Both the position numbers and the translations under genes were made by a program. This document shows positions 1-9,527 of a stretch of 64,000 nt of DNA, piece after piece. Under the pieces are notes generated by a model. That model had not been told where the DNA came from, did no database searches, and worked only from the letters and a program-made list of their open reading frames with translations. The number at the start of each line of letters is the position of its first letter. Position 1 is the first letter of the stretch. Source of the DNA: Granulicella sp. S156 (GTDB lineage Bacteria > Acidobacteriota > Terriglobia > Terriglobales > Acidobacteriaceae). Where the stretch lies: the NCBI RefSeq assembly GCF_009766105.1, contig NZ_LMUH01000013.1:398346-462345 (forward strand), read 5' to 3'.

Positions 1-780
1 CAGTTTTACGGTGGGTGTCACGTTCGGAAGGATCTTTTCAACGAGCGCCTTGCCCTCCTTGTCGCGCGGTGCTTTCAGGTTGTAGGCATTTACGGGCTGC
101 GAACGGTTGACCCAGAGCGTGTAGTAGAGATGGTCTGCACGTGGATCGTCGGTGTTAGGGTGTACCAGCGTTGTAAGTCCCAGGCTATTGAGTTGCAGCC
201 ACGGCACGATAACAGTCAGCAGGTCATTGGTAAAGCCGAAGTAGAACGATGGCGTTACATGCGGACCGCGTGGCTGTAGATTCCAGTCTCCAAGTTCGAC
301 AGGGAACCGCTCGCCGGCCCACCGGCGAATCCGAACGGCCTTCTCATAGGAATCCTGATCGAAATAAAAATGGGCGTGGTAGCTCTTGATATCGGTGTAG
401 GGGCGAGGTTTTTCCGGAAGACCGTTCTCTGTTCCCGGCCATAGCCCCTTGGGTTGTATCGTAGGCTGTTTCAAGGTGTCATAACCCCATTCGCTGACAC
501 CCGTGTCTTGGGAAACGTAAGGCTTGATGGTTCCGTTGAGCGCAAGAAAAGCAGCGGAGGGAGTGGAAGCAGGAGGGGCAGAAATTTCAGGCTCCTCGCC
601 ACGAGCGGGTTCCTCTCCGAGCGTGAGGCCGACTGCAGCGGCGCCAGCGCCGAAGAGAAATGAGCGGCGAGTGGGGGCAAGCCAATCTGCCCATTGTTGG
701 TCGATTTCAGTGTTTTTAACGATCCGCTCATTTGGATCTACCTGGAATTTATCTCCATTAATACGATATTCGTCGCACAT
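1..780 (-). CDS. DOPA 4,5-dioxygenase family protein with Tat signal (3' end cut by window edge)
   Basis: Open from ATG at 780 to the window edge with no stop (260 codons), preceded by AAGGAG. Residues about 130-220 match the DOPA 4,5-dioxygenase family: SYHAHFYFD, an LGDWNLQPRGPH block, VIVPWLQLN and LVHPNTDDPRADH, with candidate metal-binding or catalytic histidines at 135, 137, 174, 207 and 217. Family members open catechol-type rings extradiol to the hydroxyls. Unusually, residues 37-42 read TRRSFL followed by an alanine/glycine-rich hydrophobic stretch, which is a twin-arginine signal, so the enzyme is probably exported folded with its metal. The signal sits after a 36-residue hydrophilic lead, longer than usual. 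The true C-terminus is outside the window. The family call is confident; the substrate is unknown. Confidence 0.8.
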   Translation of the reverse strand, partial: MCDEYRINGDKFQVDPNERIVKNTEIDQQWADWLAPTRRSFLFGAGAAAVGLTLGEEPARGEEPEISAPPASTPSAAFLALNGTIKPYVSQDTGVSEWGYDTLKQPTIQPKGLWPGTENGLPEKPRPYTDIKSYHAHFYFDQDSYEKAVRIRRWAGERFPVELGDWNLQPRGPHVTPSFYFGFTNDLLTVIVPWLQLNSLGLTTLVHPNTDDPRADHLYYTLWVNRSQPVNAYNLKAPRDKEGKALVEKILPNVTPTVKL

Positions 781-1500
781 CTTCATTCTCCTTTTTGGGA
801 AATATTTGTGCCGTCGACGGCGATGCTTTTACCGGGAGTGTGAGGACGAAGTCGGTTCGATGAACGCGCTAGCCCAGACACACACCAGGACCGAGGTGGG
901 CAGGTTAGGCAGCTTCAACTTAGATGGGGATAAAATGGCTGGGAACGTGTCAGCTACCGCGTCTGCAATTTCATTTTTTCCACCTGGAAGATCCCCATCG
1001 TTGAGATAGAGGTGCTTCCGCTTGAAACCGCCAATGTCAGATGCAACAACAATAGCGTGACGTGGTGGAAAGAACCATATTCAAAACTATATTCCCCCTT
1101 TGCAATGAACGACTATCCTCTAGAAATATATTTCGCCACGAACTCCGTCAGGCGTAGGGATCGCAGCACTTTTGATATTGCAAAAGCTGAGATTCCCTAT
1201 CTGTCTATCTACCGCTGGTAGTCTTCTATAGAACTGGTCATGCTTGAATGCGTTGAAGTCCTCAATTTTGAGTTCGAGTCCTCTTGAGTTGTGGAAGCGA
1301 ATGTTCTTTTGGATCGTGAGGACAACGTTTTCTATGCCCGATTCGTAGAGCACTCAGTGCTTCGCATCGCGAGGTTGGCTGAGAGCTTCCTCCAAAAGAG
1401 TGACGTGTTGAATGCCGGCTTGCCATTTTGGTCGGCATTACGCGGTACACTTTCGATTCCGTTTAAATAGAGAAGATGACGTGGTTTAGAGGGAGCAACA
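781..1500. other. Gap with degenerate minus-strand reading frame
   Basis: No intact gene is convincing. On the minus strand one frame stays open from 1353 to 1120 (77 codons) and again from about 1080 to 829, with three stops packed between 1122 and 1081. The second part has protein-like composition (GGFKRKHLYLNDGDLPGG, then a hydrophobic C-terminus) but no ATG, GTG or TTG start, and ends 48 bases before the dioxygenase start. It may be a decayed gene in front of the dioxygenase, or chance. I do not recognise either part. The last 100 bases should hold the promoter of the kinase gene at 1501. Confidence 0.25.
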
Positions 1501-3012
1501 GTGCTACTACACAACATAACGGCGAAGAGACTTCTGGCGTGTGGGCTAGCTATTGCCTGTCTCGTGTTTGGCGCATGGTTATGGCTTGAACGGCGTCATG
1601 TGAATAGCGTGGTACCCTCACGTTCCTATCAGTTGGTGGCCGGACGGATGGATGAATGGAAGGCAGTCGGGGGGATGTGGGAAGTTGACAATGGCGTCAT
1701 CCGCGATAACTCCACCGAACGAGGTGCCAAGCTCCTAACCGGCTCTAACGACTGGAGGAACTACACACTGAACGCCGACATCAGGTTTGACGGAGAGGGC
1801 GCCGATATGGGGGTGATCATCCGATCCAATGATGAAAAGGAGGGTGTAGACACATATAACGGGTACTTCGTAGGTCTTCGCAATTTGGATGGAACCATTG
1901 TGATTGGGCGCTCGGATTATGGATGGATGGAAGCGCGTCCTTTGCCAATACCGGGTGGCGTTCATCCTTCCGTCTGGTATCGGCTCCGAGTGACGGCATA
2001 CGAATGCAATATTGCTGCCTCCGTACAGAATCTGGCTACATCTCAAACCGCGTGGATTGCTTTTGAGGAGCGTTCTTGTGTCGAAACTGGACGTATCGGA
2101 TTGCGATCGATGAACCCCGGTGGGATGTGGCGGAATGTAAGTGTAATGCCAGCTGGTCGAAGCGATTATCTGGAGTTGCAGCAACACGCAGCTTTCGTGG
2201 AAAGGCCAGAGGTTCCGGCCGGTCCGCCTTGGTGGACTCCGTGGCACGTGGGAATGATCTTCGCCGGTGTTTTAGCGTTGGCTTTGCTGACCCAACTCGC
2301 TTATTTCCGAATCCAGCGGTGGAAGACGTATACGATCATGCAGGAACGTGAGCGCCTAGCTCATGCAATTCACGACACAATGGCGCAGAGCTTTGCCGGG
2401 GTCGGATATCAAATTCAGGGAATCCGAAGAAGCGTTGTGCGACGCAACCAGCAGGACTCCCACTATATCGCGGATCAATTGAATGTTGTCTATCAGTTAA
2501 TCCGCAGATGTCATGCAGAAGCTAGTGAAACGATTGCCATGCTCGGCTCATCGTCATCCTTCATACAGCAGAATTTATTGGAAGCGTTGGCTGACACAGC
2601 GCGTAAAATCGCCGGAGATAAGATAGAGATCATCACGGAACTTCATGGGACTTTCGTTCTTTTGAATCTACGGCTCGCCGACGCTCTGCTGCATATTGGT
2701 CAGGAAGCAATTGCAAATGCTGTGAGTCATGCAGATCCGACCATGCTGACAATCACTCTAAGTTACCAGGACAGCGGGGTAGAGCTTGTGGTGAAAGACA
2801 ACGGACAGGGATTCGAATATCTACCGCAAACAGCGGGGTTCGGAATTTCGGGAATGCAGAAACGAGCTCGCGACGTGGCAGCTATATTGCAGATCCTCAG
2901 CACGCCTGGGGAAGGAACGCAGGTGCGTGTTGTGGCGACGCGACGGCAGAGCACTCTAAGAAAACGATTATTCGCAAAGCTGAAGGATGGCCTTTTAGGA
3001 TATTTTTCTTGA
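1501..3012 (+). CDS. Sensor histidine kinase (HisKA_3) with extracytoplasmic lectin-like domain
   Basis: 503 residues, GTG start 6 bases after GAGGGA. Membrane segment at about 10-28, an extracytoplasmic domain at about 40-220, a second membrane segment at about 246-268, then a HisKA_3 dimerisation domain with phospho-acceptor His291 (AIHDTMAQ) and an HATPase with N-box (QEAIANAVSHAD), G1 (VKDNGQGFEY) and G2 (GFGISGM). The outer domain has the layout of DUF1080/concanavalin-like sandwich domains (GGMWEVDNGVIRDN, then DWRNYTLNADIRFDG), which in Acidobacteria and Bacteroidetes are tied to sugars. The kinase probably senses a carbohydrate or glycan-derived ligand. A NarL-type regulator lies convergently 90 bases downstream and is the likely partner. 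Partner and ligand are inferred from position and fold. Confidence 0.85.
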   Translation: MLLHNITAKRLLACGLAIACLVFGAWLWLERRHVNSVVPSRSYQLVAGRMDEWKAVGGMWEVDNGVIRDNSTERGAKLLTGSNDWRNYTLNADIRFDGEGADMGVIIRSNDEKEGVDTYNGYFVGLRNLDGTIVIGRSDYGWMEARPLPIPGGVHPSVWYRLRVTAYECNIAASVQNLATSQTAWIAFEERSCVETGRIGLRSMNPGGMWRNVSVMPAGRSDYLELQQHAAFVERPEVPAGPPWWTPWHVGMIFAGVLALALLTQLAYFRIQRWKTYTIMQERERLAHAIHDTMAQSFAGVGYQIQGIRRSVVRRNQQDSHYIADQLNVVYQLIRRCHAEASETIAMLGSSSSFIQQNLLEALADTARKIAGDKIEIITELHGTFVLLNLRLADALLHIGQEAIANAVSHADPTMLTITLSYQDSGVELVVKDNGQGFEYLPQTAGFGISGMQKRARDVAAILQILSTPGEGTQVRVVATRRQSTLRKRLFAKLKDGLLGYFS

Positions 3013-3102
3013 TCTTAAGTGCGGTAACGACTCAACGCACTGCATGTTGGAGATTGTCCTGTCATCGCAAATGATGATTTTTTGCTATTGCCATTCTCCG
3101 GC

Positions 3103-3741
3103 CTATTCGGCAATACGGATTAGTCCACGTCTGATGGCAGTTGTAGCCGCCTCGGTTCGATCATTGGCTCCAAGCTTCGTAAGACAGCTAACAACGTGAT
3201 TTCGGGCTGTCTTGTCGCTAATAAAGAGGCTTCGTGCGATTTCTTTATTGCTCAAACCCATAGCCACGAGCGTAAGCACTTCAAGCTCGCGCTGGCTAAG
3301 CTCCTTACGTCCAACCGTTTCCAGTAAACGTTGTGCAATGTTGGGTGGGACGCAACGTTTGTTTTCGTAGACCATCTCAACGGCCTGAACGATTTCTTCG
3401 TGTGGAGTATTTTTGAGAAGATATCCCATTGCACCTGCTTGAAGCGCCCGCAGGATATCTTCGTCTGCCTCATAATTTGTAAGCACCAGAATGCGTATAT
3501 CCGGCTGTATGCGACGCAGTTCCGCAATGGCCTCGGTGCCTTCCATTTCAGGCATGCGCAAATCCATGAGGACAACATCCGGCTGAATTCTCTGCACTTC
3601 GAGCAAGGCTTCTTTTGCGGAGCCTGCCATACCCGTCACTTGGATATTCTCTTCAGTCTCCAACATGGTTCGTAACCCAAAACGAACCACAGGATGATCA
3701 TCCACGATCAGCACCTTTATTATCTTCGATTGCTCCGGCAT
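3103..3741 (-). CDS. NarL/FixJ-family response regulator
   Basis: 212 residues. Receiver domain at about 8-125 with acidic pair Asp14-Asp15, phospho-acceptor Asp60 (VVLMDLRMP), a conserved Thr (VLTNY) and Lys (YLLKNT). C-terminal LuxR-type HTH at about 148-210 (LSQRELEVLTLVAMGLSNKE, then the recognition helix around SDKTARNHV). It is the expected output partner of the HisKA_3 kinase that converges on it from 1501-3012. Its own promoter lies in the 333-base gap shared with the receptor gene at 4075, so it may control that gene. Targets are inferred only from position. Confidence 0.9.
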   Translation of the reverse strand: MPEQSKIIKVLIVDDHPVVRFGLRTMLETEENIQVTGMAGSAKEALLEVQRIQPDVVLMDLRMPEMEGTEAIAELRRIQPDIRILVLTNYEADEDILRALQAGAMGYLLKNTPHEEIVQAVEMVYENKRCVPPNIAQRLLETVGRKELSQRELEVLTLVAMGLSNKEIARSLFISDKTARNHVVSCLTKLGANDRTEAATTAIRRGLIRIAE

Positions 3742-4074
3742 ATCAGGCCCTCTGAACTCATCTGTCTCGTTCTTCCATTAAGACTGAAGCACGGAAAAAG
3801 GATGCATTTTACGAGTCCGCCAATATTATCCCATTGAATCTCCCGCGGCAAAGCTGTTAGCACCTTTCGCACACGTTCACAAAGTTGCCCAAGGGCATAG
3901 TTCATTTGAACTACGCAAGATTGGTTGCTATGGCATGTTGCATATCACATAGTGAGAACCATATAGTTCCCTCCGTACAGCTAGAAGCTAAGGGATCGTT
4001 ATGTAAGAGCGGAACGTCAGAGCTCTAAAGCATCTAGGTTCAAAAAATGATGCTATTTACCCTGGAGACCAAAT
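3742..4074. other. Divergent promoter region, response regulator / receptor
   Basis: 333 bases between the divergent starts of the response regulator and the receptor. No gene seen. It holds a near-palindrome GAACCATATAGTTC at about 3957-3970; the half-site AGAACCATAT also occurs at about 1073, upstream of the kinase gene. This is a weak candidate for the response-regulator site. A good Shine-Dalgarno (GGAGA) precedes the receptor ATG. Confidence 0.3.
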
Positions 4075-7000
4075 ATGAAAAAAAATACCCCGACCATAAA
4101 ATGGCCGAGGCTTCGCTTGTTTCGGCAGATGCGAAAGCTGAGTTTCTCAATCATGCTGCTCGTCATCGCCGTTTTGATTCCGGTGGGCGGTAGCGCACAG
4201 AGCACAACAAGTTCGATTACTGGTACGGTGACGGATACCTCTGGTGCGGTTGTCGTGGGTGCCGCGATTAAGATCGTTGGCACCGCCACTGGCGTTGAAT
4301 ACAAGGCGACGACTGGCGATCAGGGCATTTACAGGGTCACGCAGCTTCCTCCTGGAAGTTATACGATGCAAGTTGAAAGTACCGGATTTGCGACGCAGAA
4401 TGTCAAGGCTTTCACACTCCTTGTTGATCAACAGGCCCGGCAGGACGTTAAACTGGGAGTAGGAGCAAGCACCCAATCGATTTCTGTTTCTGAGAGCGCC
4501 CAACTGCTGGATACCGTTAGCTCTAATCAAGGGCAGGTCATTGAAAATAAGCAGATTCAGGATTTGCCATTGAATGGGCGAGACTTTCTACAGCTGGCAC
4601 AGCTATCTGCTGGTGTCGTCCCATCAAATATCCCAGGTATGAATTCACCAGCTTCTGCATGGACCGGGACTCAAACGGTTAGTATTTCCGTTGCCGGACT
4701 ACGAGAAGACGATACGAGCTATCTGTTCGATGGTATTGAAGTGAGGAATGCCTGGTATGGCGCCATTGGCATCCTTCCTTCGATCGATAATATTCAAGAG
4801 TTTAAAATTGAGCAGACAGGCTCATCAGCTGCTTTCGGAAATGGCGGTACTTTCGTCAATATTGTAACCAAATCAGGTACAAACCAGATTCATGGAACGG
4901 TCTTCGAGTTTATTCGGAACGATGCCTTCGATGCGAGAAATTGGTTCGACCAGCCGGGCACGAAGCCGGCTTTCCACCAGAACCAGTTCGGTGCAAGTGT
5001 CGGTGGGCCCATCAAGAGAAACAAGATGTTTTTCTTTGGAAACTATGAGGGGTTCCGCCAGATCAAGCCCGCAACTGTCTACTCTAGAGTGCCAACGACG
5101 CAACAGCTTGCAGGTGACTTCAGCGCTGATACCCAGCAGCTCTACGATCCCATTACTCACGTGCCGTATGTAAATAACCAAATTCCAATCAACTCATCAC
5201 TTGCAGCTCAAAAAATGCTCACGTTTTTCCCAGCAGCCAACGGAAATTTTTCTGGTGGCAATAATTACGTCAACGTTCAAAACACAACGAACAATTGGGA
5301 CCAGGGAAGCGGACGGTTCGATTACACGATTTCAAACAAGAACACGATATTTGCGCGATACACCTGGGAGCGCGAAAACACTGTCGAGCCAGGTCTAACA
5401 TTCTACGGTGGCAGAATATTTCCATCGAACCCCAAAAACCTGGCAGTTGGTTGGACGCATGTCTTTTCGCCAAACATTGTCAACAACGCGAGGTTTGGCT
5501 GGAATTATACGGAAACCGGCCAAAATCGAGCTGCTGGATTTATTCAAAGTGACGCCAATCCGCTCGGACTTCATGTAGCTGAGATACAGCCTGGATCATT
5601 TGGTCCTCCCAGCATTGGGATCTCCGGATACGCCAATCCGGGGTCGGCGGGTGGAACGGAAGTTGTCCGGGAAAATCTGTTCATGGGGACCGATTCCTTA
5701 CTGATCCAGAAAGGCAGGCACACGATCACTGCGGGCACAGACATCCGCTACGATCCGGTGTATCTGTACGAAGACTGGCAGGGAAGCGGTGTGAGCTTTA
5801 ACGGAAACTATACGGGTAATCCGCTGACCGGCACGCCGGGCGATGCGATGGCCGATGCCCTGCTCGGGATACCATCGTCAGCCGCAACCTCTATCGGCGA
5901 TCCGACCTTGAATCTTCGGAGATGGTACCAATCCTATTACGTTCAAGACACTGTACAGGTCAGTAAACGGCTGACGGTAAATGGTGGCATACGTTATGAG
6001 TACAGCCAGCCTCCCGTAGACACGGCGAACCACGTTGGAAGTTTCGACTTTGCGACTGGCACTTTGCTTACGTACCCGGATACAAAGGCTCTAGGTCTTG
6101 GACGGCAAATGGTTCATCCGCAATATACAAATATCTCCCCTCGACTTGGATTTAATTTAGTTCCGTTTGCTAGCGGCAATACCGTTGTCAAAGGCGGTTT
6201 TGGAATGTATTACCTCGCGGCAAACTTGAATCAGCTTGAGGTAATGGTTGATACGCCCAAATACTATTCCGTTCAGAATTACAATAACTCTGCGGCGGGA
6301 CAGCCATTAAACTTTACTCTCGATCAACTCTTCAGTCTGAGCCTGCCAGGTGCGGGACAATCGGTCTCTTTTATCAACGCAAACAACAAAACGCCGTTGA
6401 CCTATGAATACTCTCTGGCTGTCCAGCAAACCTTCTTGAAGGACTGGCTCTTTGAGCTTTCTTACCTGGGATCGTCATCACGTCATTACGAGACACGGAT
6501 CGTAATCAATCCTTTATTGCCCAACGGCACAACAGGTTATACCAATTATCAGGGTGCGATTCAGGAGAATTTGAATGCTGGCACCTCCAACTACAATGCT
6601 CTCGCTGCTCATATAGAAAAGCGATACGCATCAGGTTTTTCGCTGCTTGGTAATTACACATGGTCGAAGTGTCTTGGTACACCCTGGCAAGACCAGTTTG
6701 CGTGGCATCCTCTCGATCTAAAGCTAGATTATGGCCATTGCACATACGACCAGAATCAACGCTTAAGTGTGAACTCTGTTTATGAGCTTCCATTCGGTCA
6801 AAACAAACAATTCTTGAATAAAGGAGGCTTCGTAAATGCGCTTGCAGGGGGTTGGCAAGCAAGCGCAATTGCGACTTTTTATACGGGCCCCTGGTTTACT
6901 TTGGGTAGCGTTCAAAATCTCGGAGCCTTTGTGAATAACTTGCCTAATGTCATCGGCCCGGTTAATAATCCATCGCTGCATGGTGGACTAGGGAGAAATG

Positions 7001-7302
7001 GAAGGGTGGGCCCGTACTTCAATACACAGAATGTCCAGTTAGTAAGTACGTTAGGAGTTCAGGGAAATGCCGGTGTGTCAAACATTGAGAGTCCCGGAAG
7101 CGCAGACTGGGATTTATCGCTTTTCAAAACCTGGAAGTTCGCTGATCGGTATGGCGCTACATTCAGAACTGATTTCTTCAACGCATTCAATCGCGTTAAT
7201 TTCACGGGACTAGACACCGGCGCCAACGATGCCAACTTCGGCAATTTGCAGGGAGCGAATGACGCACGTGAAATTCAATTCAGTCTGCGGTTGGCTTTTT
7301 AG
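4075..7302 (+). CDS. Oar-like TonB-dependent receptor with carboxypeptidase-regulatory domain
   Basis: 1075 residues. Signal peptide ending near GGSAQS (residue about 42), then a CarboxypepD_reg beta-sandwich (SSITGTVTDTSGAVVVGAAI, residues about 45-130), a plug domain with the acidobacterial signature LPLNGRDFLQLAQL (about 162-175) and NIVTKSGTNQIHGTVFEF (about 262-280), and a C-terminal outer-membrane barrel ending in a hydrophobic aromatic residue (SLRLAF). Such proteins take up large substrates, often oligosaccharides, through the outer membrane with TonB energy. Downstream, after 140 bases, is a secreted DUF4965 protein, so the pair probably works on the same substrate. The lectin-domain two-component pair immediately upstream is a plausible regulator. 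The substrate cannot be read from the sequence. Confidence 0.92.
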   Translation: MKKNTPTIKWPRLRLFRQMRKLSFSIMLLVIAVLIPVGGSAQSTTSSITGTVTDTSGAVVVGAAIKIVGTATGVEYKATTGDQGIYRVTQLPPGSYTMQVESTGFATQNVKAFTLLVDQQARQDVKLGVGASTQSISVSESAQLLDTVSSNQGQVIENKQIQDLPLNGRDFLQLAQLSAGVVPSNIPGMNSPASAWTGTQTVSISVAGLREDDTSYLFDGIEVRNAWYGAIGILPSIDNIQEFKIEQTGSSAAFGNGGTFVNIVTKSGTNQIHGTVFEFIRNDAFDARNWFDQPGTKPAFHQNQFGASVGGPIKRNKMFFFGNYEGFRQIKPATVYSRVPTTQQLAGDFSADTQQLYDPITHVPYVNNQIPINSSLAAQKMLTFFPAANGNFSGGNNYVNVQNTTNNWDQGSGRFDYTISNKNTIFARYTWERENTVEPGLTFYGGRIFPSNPKNLAVGWTHVFSPNIVNNARFGWNYTETGQNRAAGFIQSDANPLGLHVAEIQPGSFGPPSIGISGYANPGSAGGTEVVRENLFMGTDSLLIQKGRHTITAGTDIRYDPVYLYEDWQGSGVSFNGNYTGNPLTGTPGDAMADALLGIPSSAATSIGDPTLNLRRWYQSYYVQDTVQVSKRLTVNGGIRYEYSQPPVDTANHVGSFDFATGTLLTYPDTKALGLGRQMVHPQYTNISPRLGFNLVPFASGNTVVKGGFGMYYLAANLNQLEVMVDTPKYYSVQNYNNSAAGQPLNFTLDQLFSLSLPGAGQSVSFINANNKTPLTYEYSLAVQQTFLKDWLFELSYLGSSSRHYETRIVINPLLPNGTTGYTNYQGAIQENLNAGTSNYNALAAHIEKRYASGFSLLGNYTWSKCLGTPWQDQFAWHPLDLKLDYGHCTYDQNQRLSVNSVYELPFGQNKQFLNKGGFVNALAGGWQASAIATFYTGPWFTLGSVQNLGAFVNNLPNVIGPVNNPSLHGGLGRNGRVGPYFNTQNVQLVSTLGVQGNAGVSNIESPGSADWDLSLFKTWKFADRYGATFRTDFFNAFNRVNFTGLDTGANDANFGNLQGANDAREIQFSLRLAF

Positions 7303-7442
7303 CGGAGATCCTGAGGCCAATAAAGGCGGCGTAGACGTTTTTGTGAGACCCCAAAGATGCTAATCTCTAAACATTTGAATCAAGTTTGCTAAACGTTGCA
7401 TATGGTTTGTTGAACAAAAGTTTCGCCTCTAGAGAGGGTTTA

Positions 7443-9527
7443 ATGAAGGCTGTCGCGTCGCTTTTTCTTTCTGTAGTCTCTTTCTGTTTTAGTGTTGGCT
7501 CTGCTGTTTGTCAGCAGAGAGTTCCAGCGACACCCCTCATTACTCATGACCCCTATTTCAGTGTCTGGTCGACTACCGATAACCTTACCGACTCTGACAC
7601 AACCCATTGGACTGGAAGCCCTCAGCCCATCAGCGGTATTGCTCGCATCGACGGCAAATCATATCGTTTCATGGGGCATCAACCCGATAAAGTCCCTGCA
7701 ATGCAGCAGACCGGCCATTCGATCACTCCCACGCACACTCGTTATCAGTTTCGTCAGGACGGTGTAACGCTGGAACTCACGTTCTTTACGCCGGCGATGA
7801 TGAACGACCTGGATTTGCTCTCTCGTCCGGTTACATATCTGACGTGGAGCGTCCAGTCCACAGATGGTGTTGCGCATCGGGTCTCGGTTCTTCTGGATGT
7901 TGATCCAATTATTGCGGTCAATGATAGGAGCCAGCAGGTTGTGTCATCCCGTAACGAGACCTCGTCACTCAATGTTCTCTCGGTTGGGTCTCGTGATCAG
8001 AACATACTCAATCGCTCCGGAGACAACCTCCGTATTGACTGGGGGTACTTCCATCTGGCCATTCCCAAGGATGAGGAGTCAACAGCATCAATCGCATCCC
8101 ATCCTGTCGATGCTTTCGTGAATTCTGGGAAGATTGCAGCGAGTGATTCAATGGGTATGCCTCAACCTGCTGGTTGGGATAGTCCACACCTCGCAACGGT
8201 AATCGAATTTGGTTCTGTTGGTTCAGCGTCTATCACGCGTCACCTCCTGGTTTCTTACACAGCGGAATATGCGATCCAGTATTTGCAGCGGAATATGCGA
8301 CCGTACTGGCAGCGCAACAACCTGTCGGTAGAGAAGATGTTGGATGCGGCTGAAGCTCAATATCCTAGCCTTGAGGCTCGAGGCCAGACGTTTGATGAGG
8401 AACTGACCGCCGATTTGACCAAAGTTGGTGGAGAACACTATGCGGCAATAGCTATTCTGGCGTATAGACAAACACTTGCAGCCCACAAACTTGTAGCCGA
8501 TGCCAATGGCGATCCTATGCTTTTTGCCAAGGAGAACTTTTCAAACGGTTGCATTGCTACAGTCGATGTGCTTTATCCCTCAGCTCCATTTTTTCTCTTC
8601 TTCCAGCCGAAGTTGCTTGAGGCTCAACTTCTTCCCGTCCTCGAATATGCGGCTCTTGTGCGTTGGCGGTTTCCTTTCGCTCCTCATGATCTCGGCCAGT
8701 ACCCTCTAGCCAATGGACAGGTTTATGGCGGCGGAGAGCAGACGGAAGAAGATCAGATGCCAGTTGAGGAGAGTGGTAATATGCTCATTCTCGTCGACGC
8801 TCTCGCACGTGCTGAAGGCGACGCCCATTTTGCCGAACGCTATTGGCCGCAACTTACAAGTTGGGCAAAGTATTTGAAGGAGAAAGGGCTCGACCCAGAG
8901 AACCAACTCACGACGGACGACTTTGCTGGCCACGTCGCACACAACGCCAATTTGTCTATTAAGGCGATTGACGCGCTTGCAGCCTATGCCGATCTAGCAC
9001 GTTTACTTCGGCACGAAGATGTCGCGAAGGAATACAGTACTACCGCGAAGACAATGGCAGGAAAGTGGATCGTTATGGCTGGCGAAGGCGACCACTACAA
9101 ACTCGCGTTCAACAGCCCTGGTACATGGAGTCAAAAATATAATCTGGTATGGGACATCGTTCTTGACTATAACTTGTTTCCTAAGAGCGTCCGCGAGACC
9201 GAACTAGCCTTTTACATGAAAAAGATTAACCGCTACGGCCTCCCCCTCGACAGTCGAGCCGACTATACAAAACTCGACTGGTCCGTTTGGACTGCTACAC
9301 TCGCATCGAACCCGGAGCAGTTCGCCGCGATGATCGACCCCATATACCAGTGGATAAACGAGACACCCAGTCATGTCCCCCTGACCGATTGGTATGACAC
9401 AAAGACCGGAAAGCAGATTGGCTTTCAGGCTCGGAGTGTGGTGGGGGGTGTCTTCATCAAGGCTCTGTCTGATAAGCAGCTCACAGCAAAATGGCGGACC
9501 GAGGCGGCCGCACAAGCAGCGAAATAG
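7443..9527 (+). CDS. Secreted DUF4965/DUF5127/DUF1793 (glutaminase GtaA-like) protein
   Basis: 694 residues from ATG 7443, preceded by AGAGAGGG at good spacing; an upstream in-frame ATG at 7386 lacks a ribosome site and would put 19 polar residues before the signal peptide. Signal peptide at residues 1-22 (cleavage near AVCQQR). The rest follows the GtaA layout: an N-terminal DUF4964/DUF5127 segment (LITHDPYFSVWS at about 30, FMGHQPDK), DUF4965 (about 300-480), then an alpha-barrel DUF1793 region with the conserved GEQTEEDQMPVEESGNM block and a C-terminal GLPLDSR/KLDWSVWTA segment. Fungal GtaA is an extracellular glutaminase, but most bacterial members have no tested activity and sit beside sugar-uptake genes, as here. 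A glycan- or amide-processing secreted enzyme is the most that can be said. Confidence 0.85.
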   Translation: MKAVASLFLSVVSFCFSVGSAVCQQRVPATPLITHDPYFSVWSTTDNLTDSDTTHWTGSPQPISGIARIDGKSYRFMGHQPDKVPAMQQTGHSITPTHTRYQFRQDGVTLELTFFTPAMMNDLDLLSRPVTYLTWSVQSTDGVAHRVSVLLDVDPIIAVNDRSQQVVSSRNETSSLNVLSVGSRDQNILNRSGDNLRIDWGYFHLAIPKDEESTASIASHPVDAFVNSGKIAASDSMGMPQPAGWDSPHLATVIEFGSVGSASITRHLLVSYTAEYAIQYLQRNMRPYWQRNNLSVEKMLDAAEAQYPSLEARGQTFDEELTADLTKVGGEHYAAIAILAYRQTLAAHKLVADANGDPMLFAKENFSNGCIATVDVLYPSAPFFLFFQPKLLEAQLLPVLEYAALVRWRFPFAPHDLGQYPLANGQVYGGGEQTEEDQMPVEESGNMLILVDALARAEGDAHFAERYWPQLTSWAKYLKEKGLDPENQLTTDDFAGHVAHNANLSIKAIDALAAYADLARLLRHEDVAKEYSTTAKTMAGKWIVMAGEGDHYKLAFNSPGTWSQKYNLVWDIVLDYNLFPKSVRETELAFYMKKINRYGLPLDSRADYTKLDWSVWTATLASNPEQFAAMIDPIYQWINETPSHVPLTDWYDTKTGKQIGFQARSVVGGVFIKALSDKQLTAKWRTEAAAQAAK

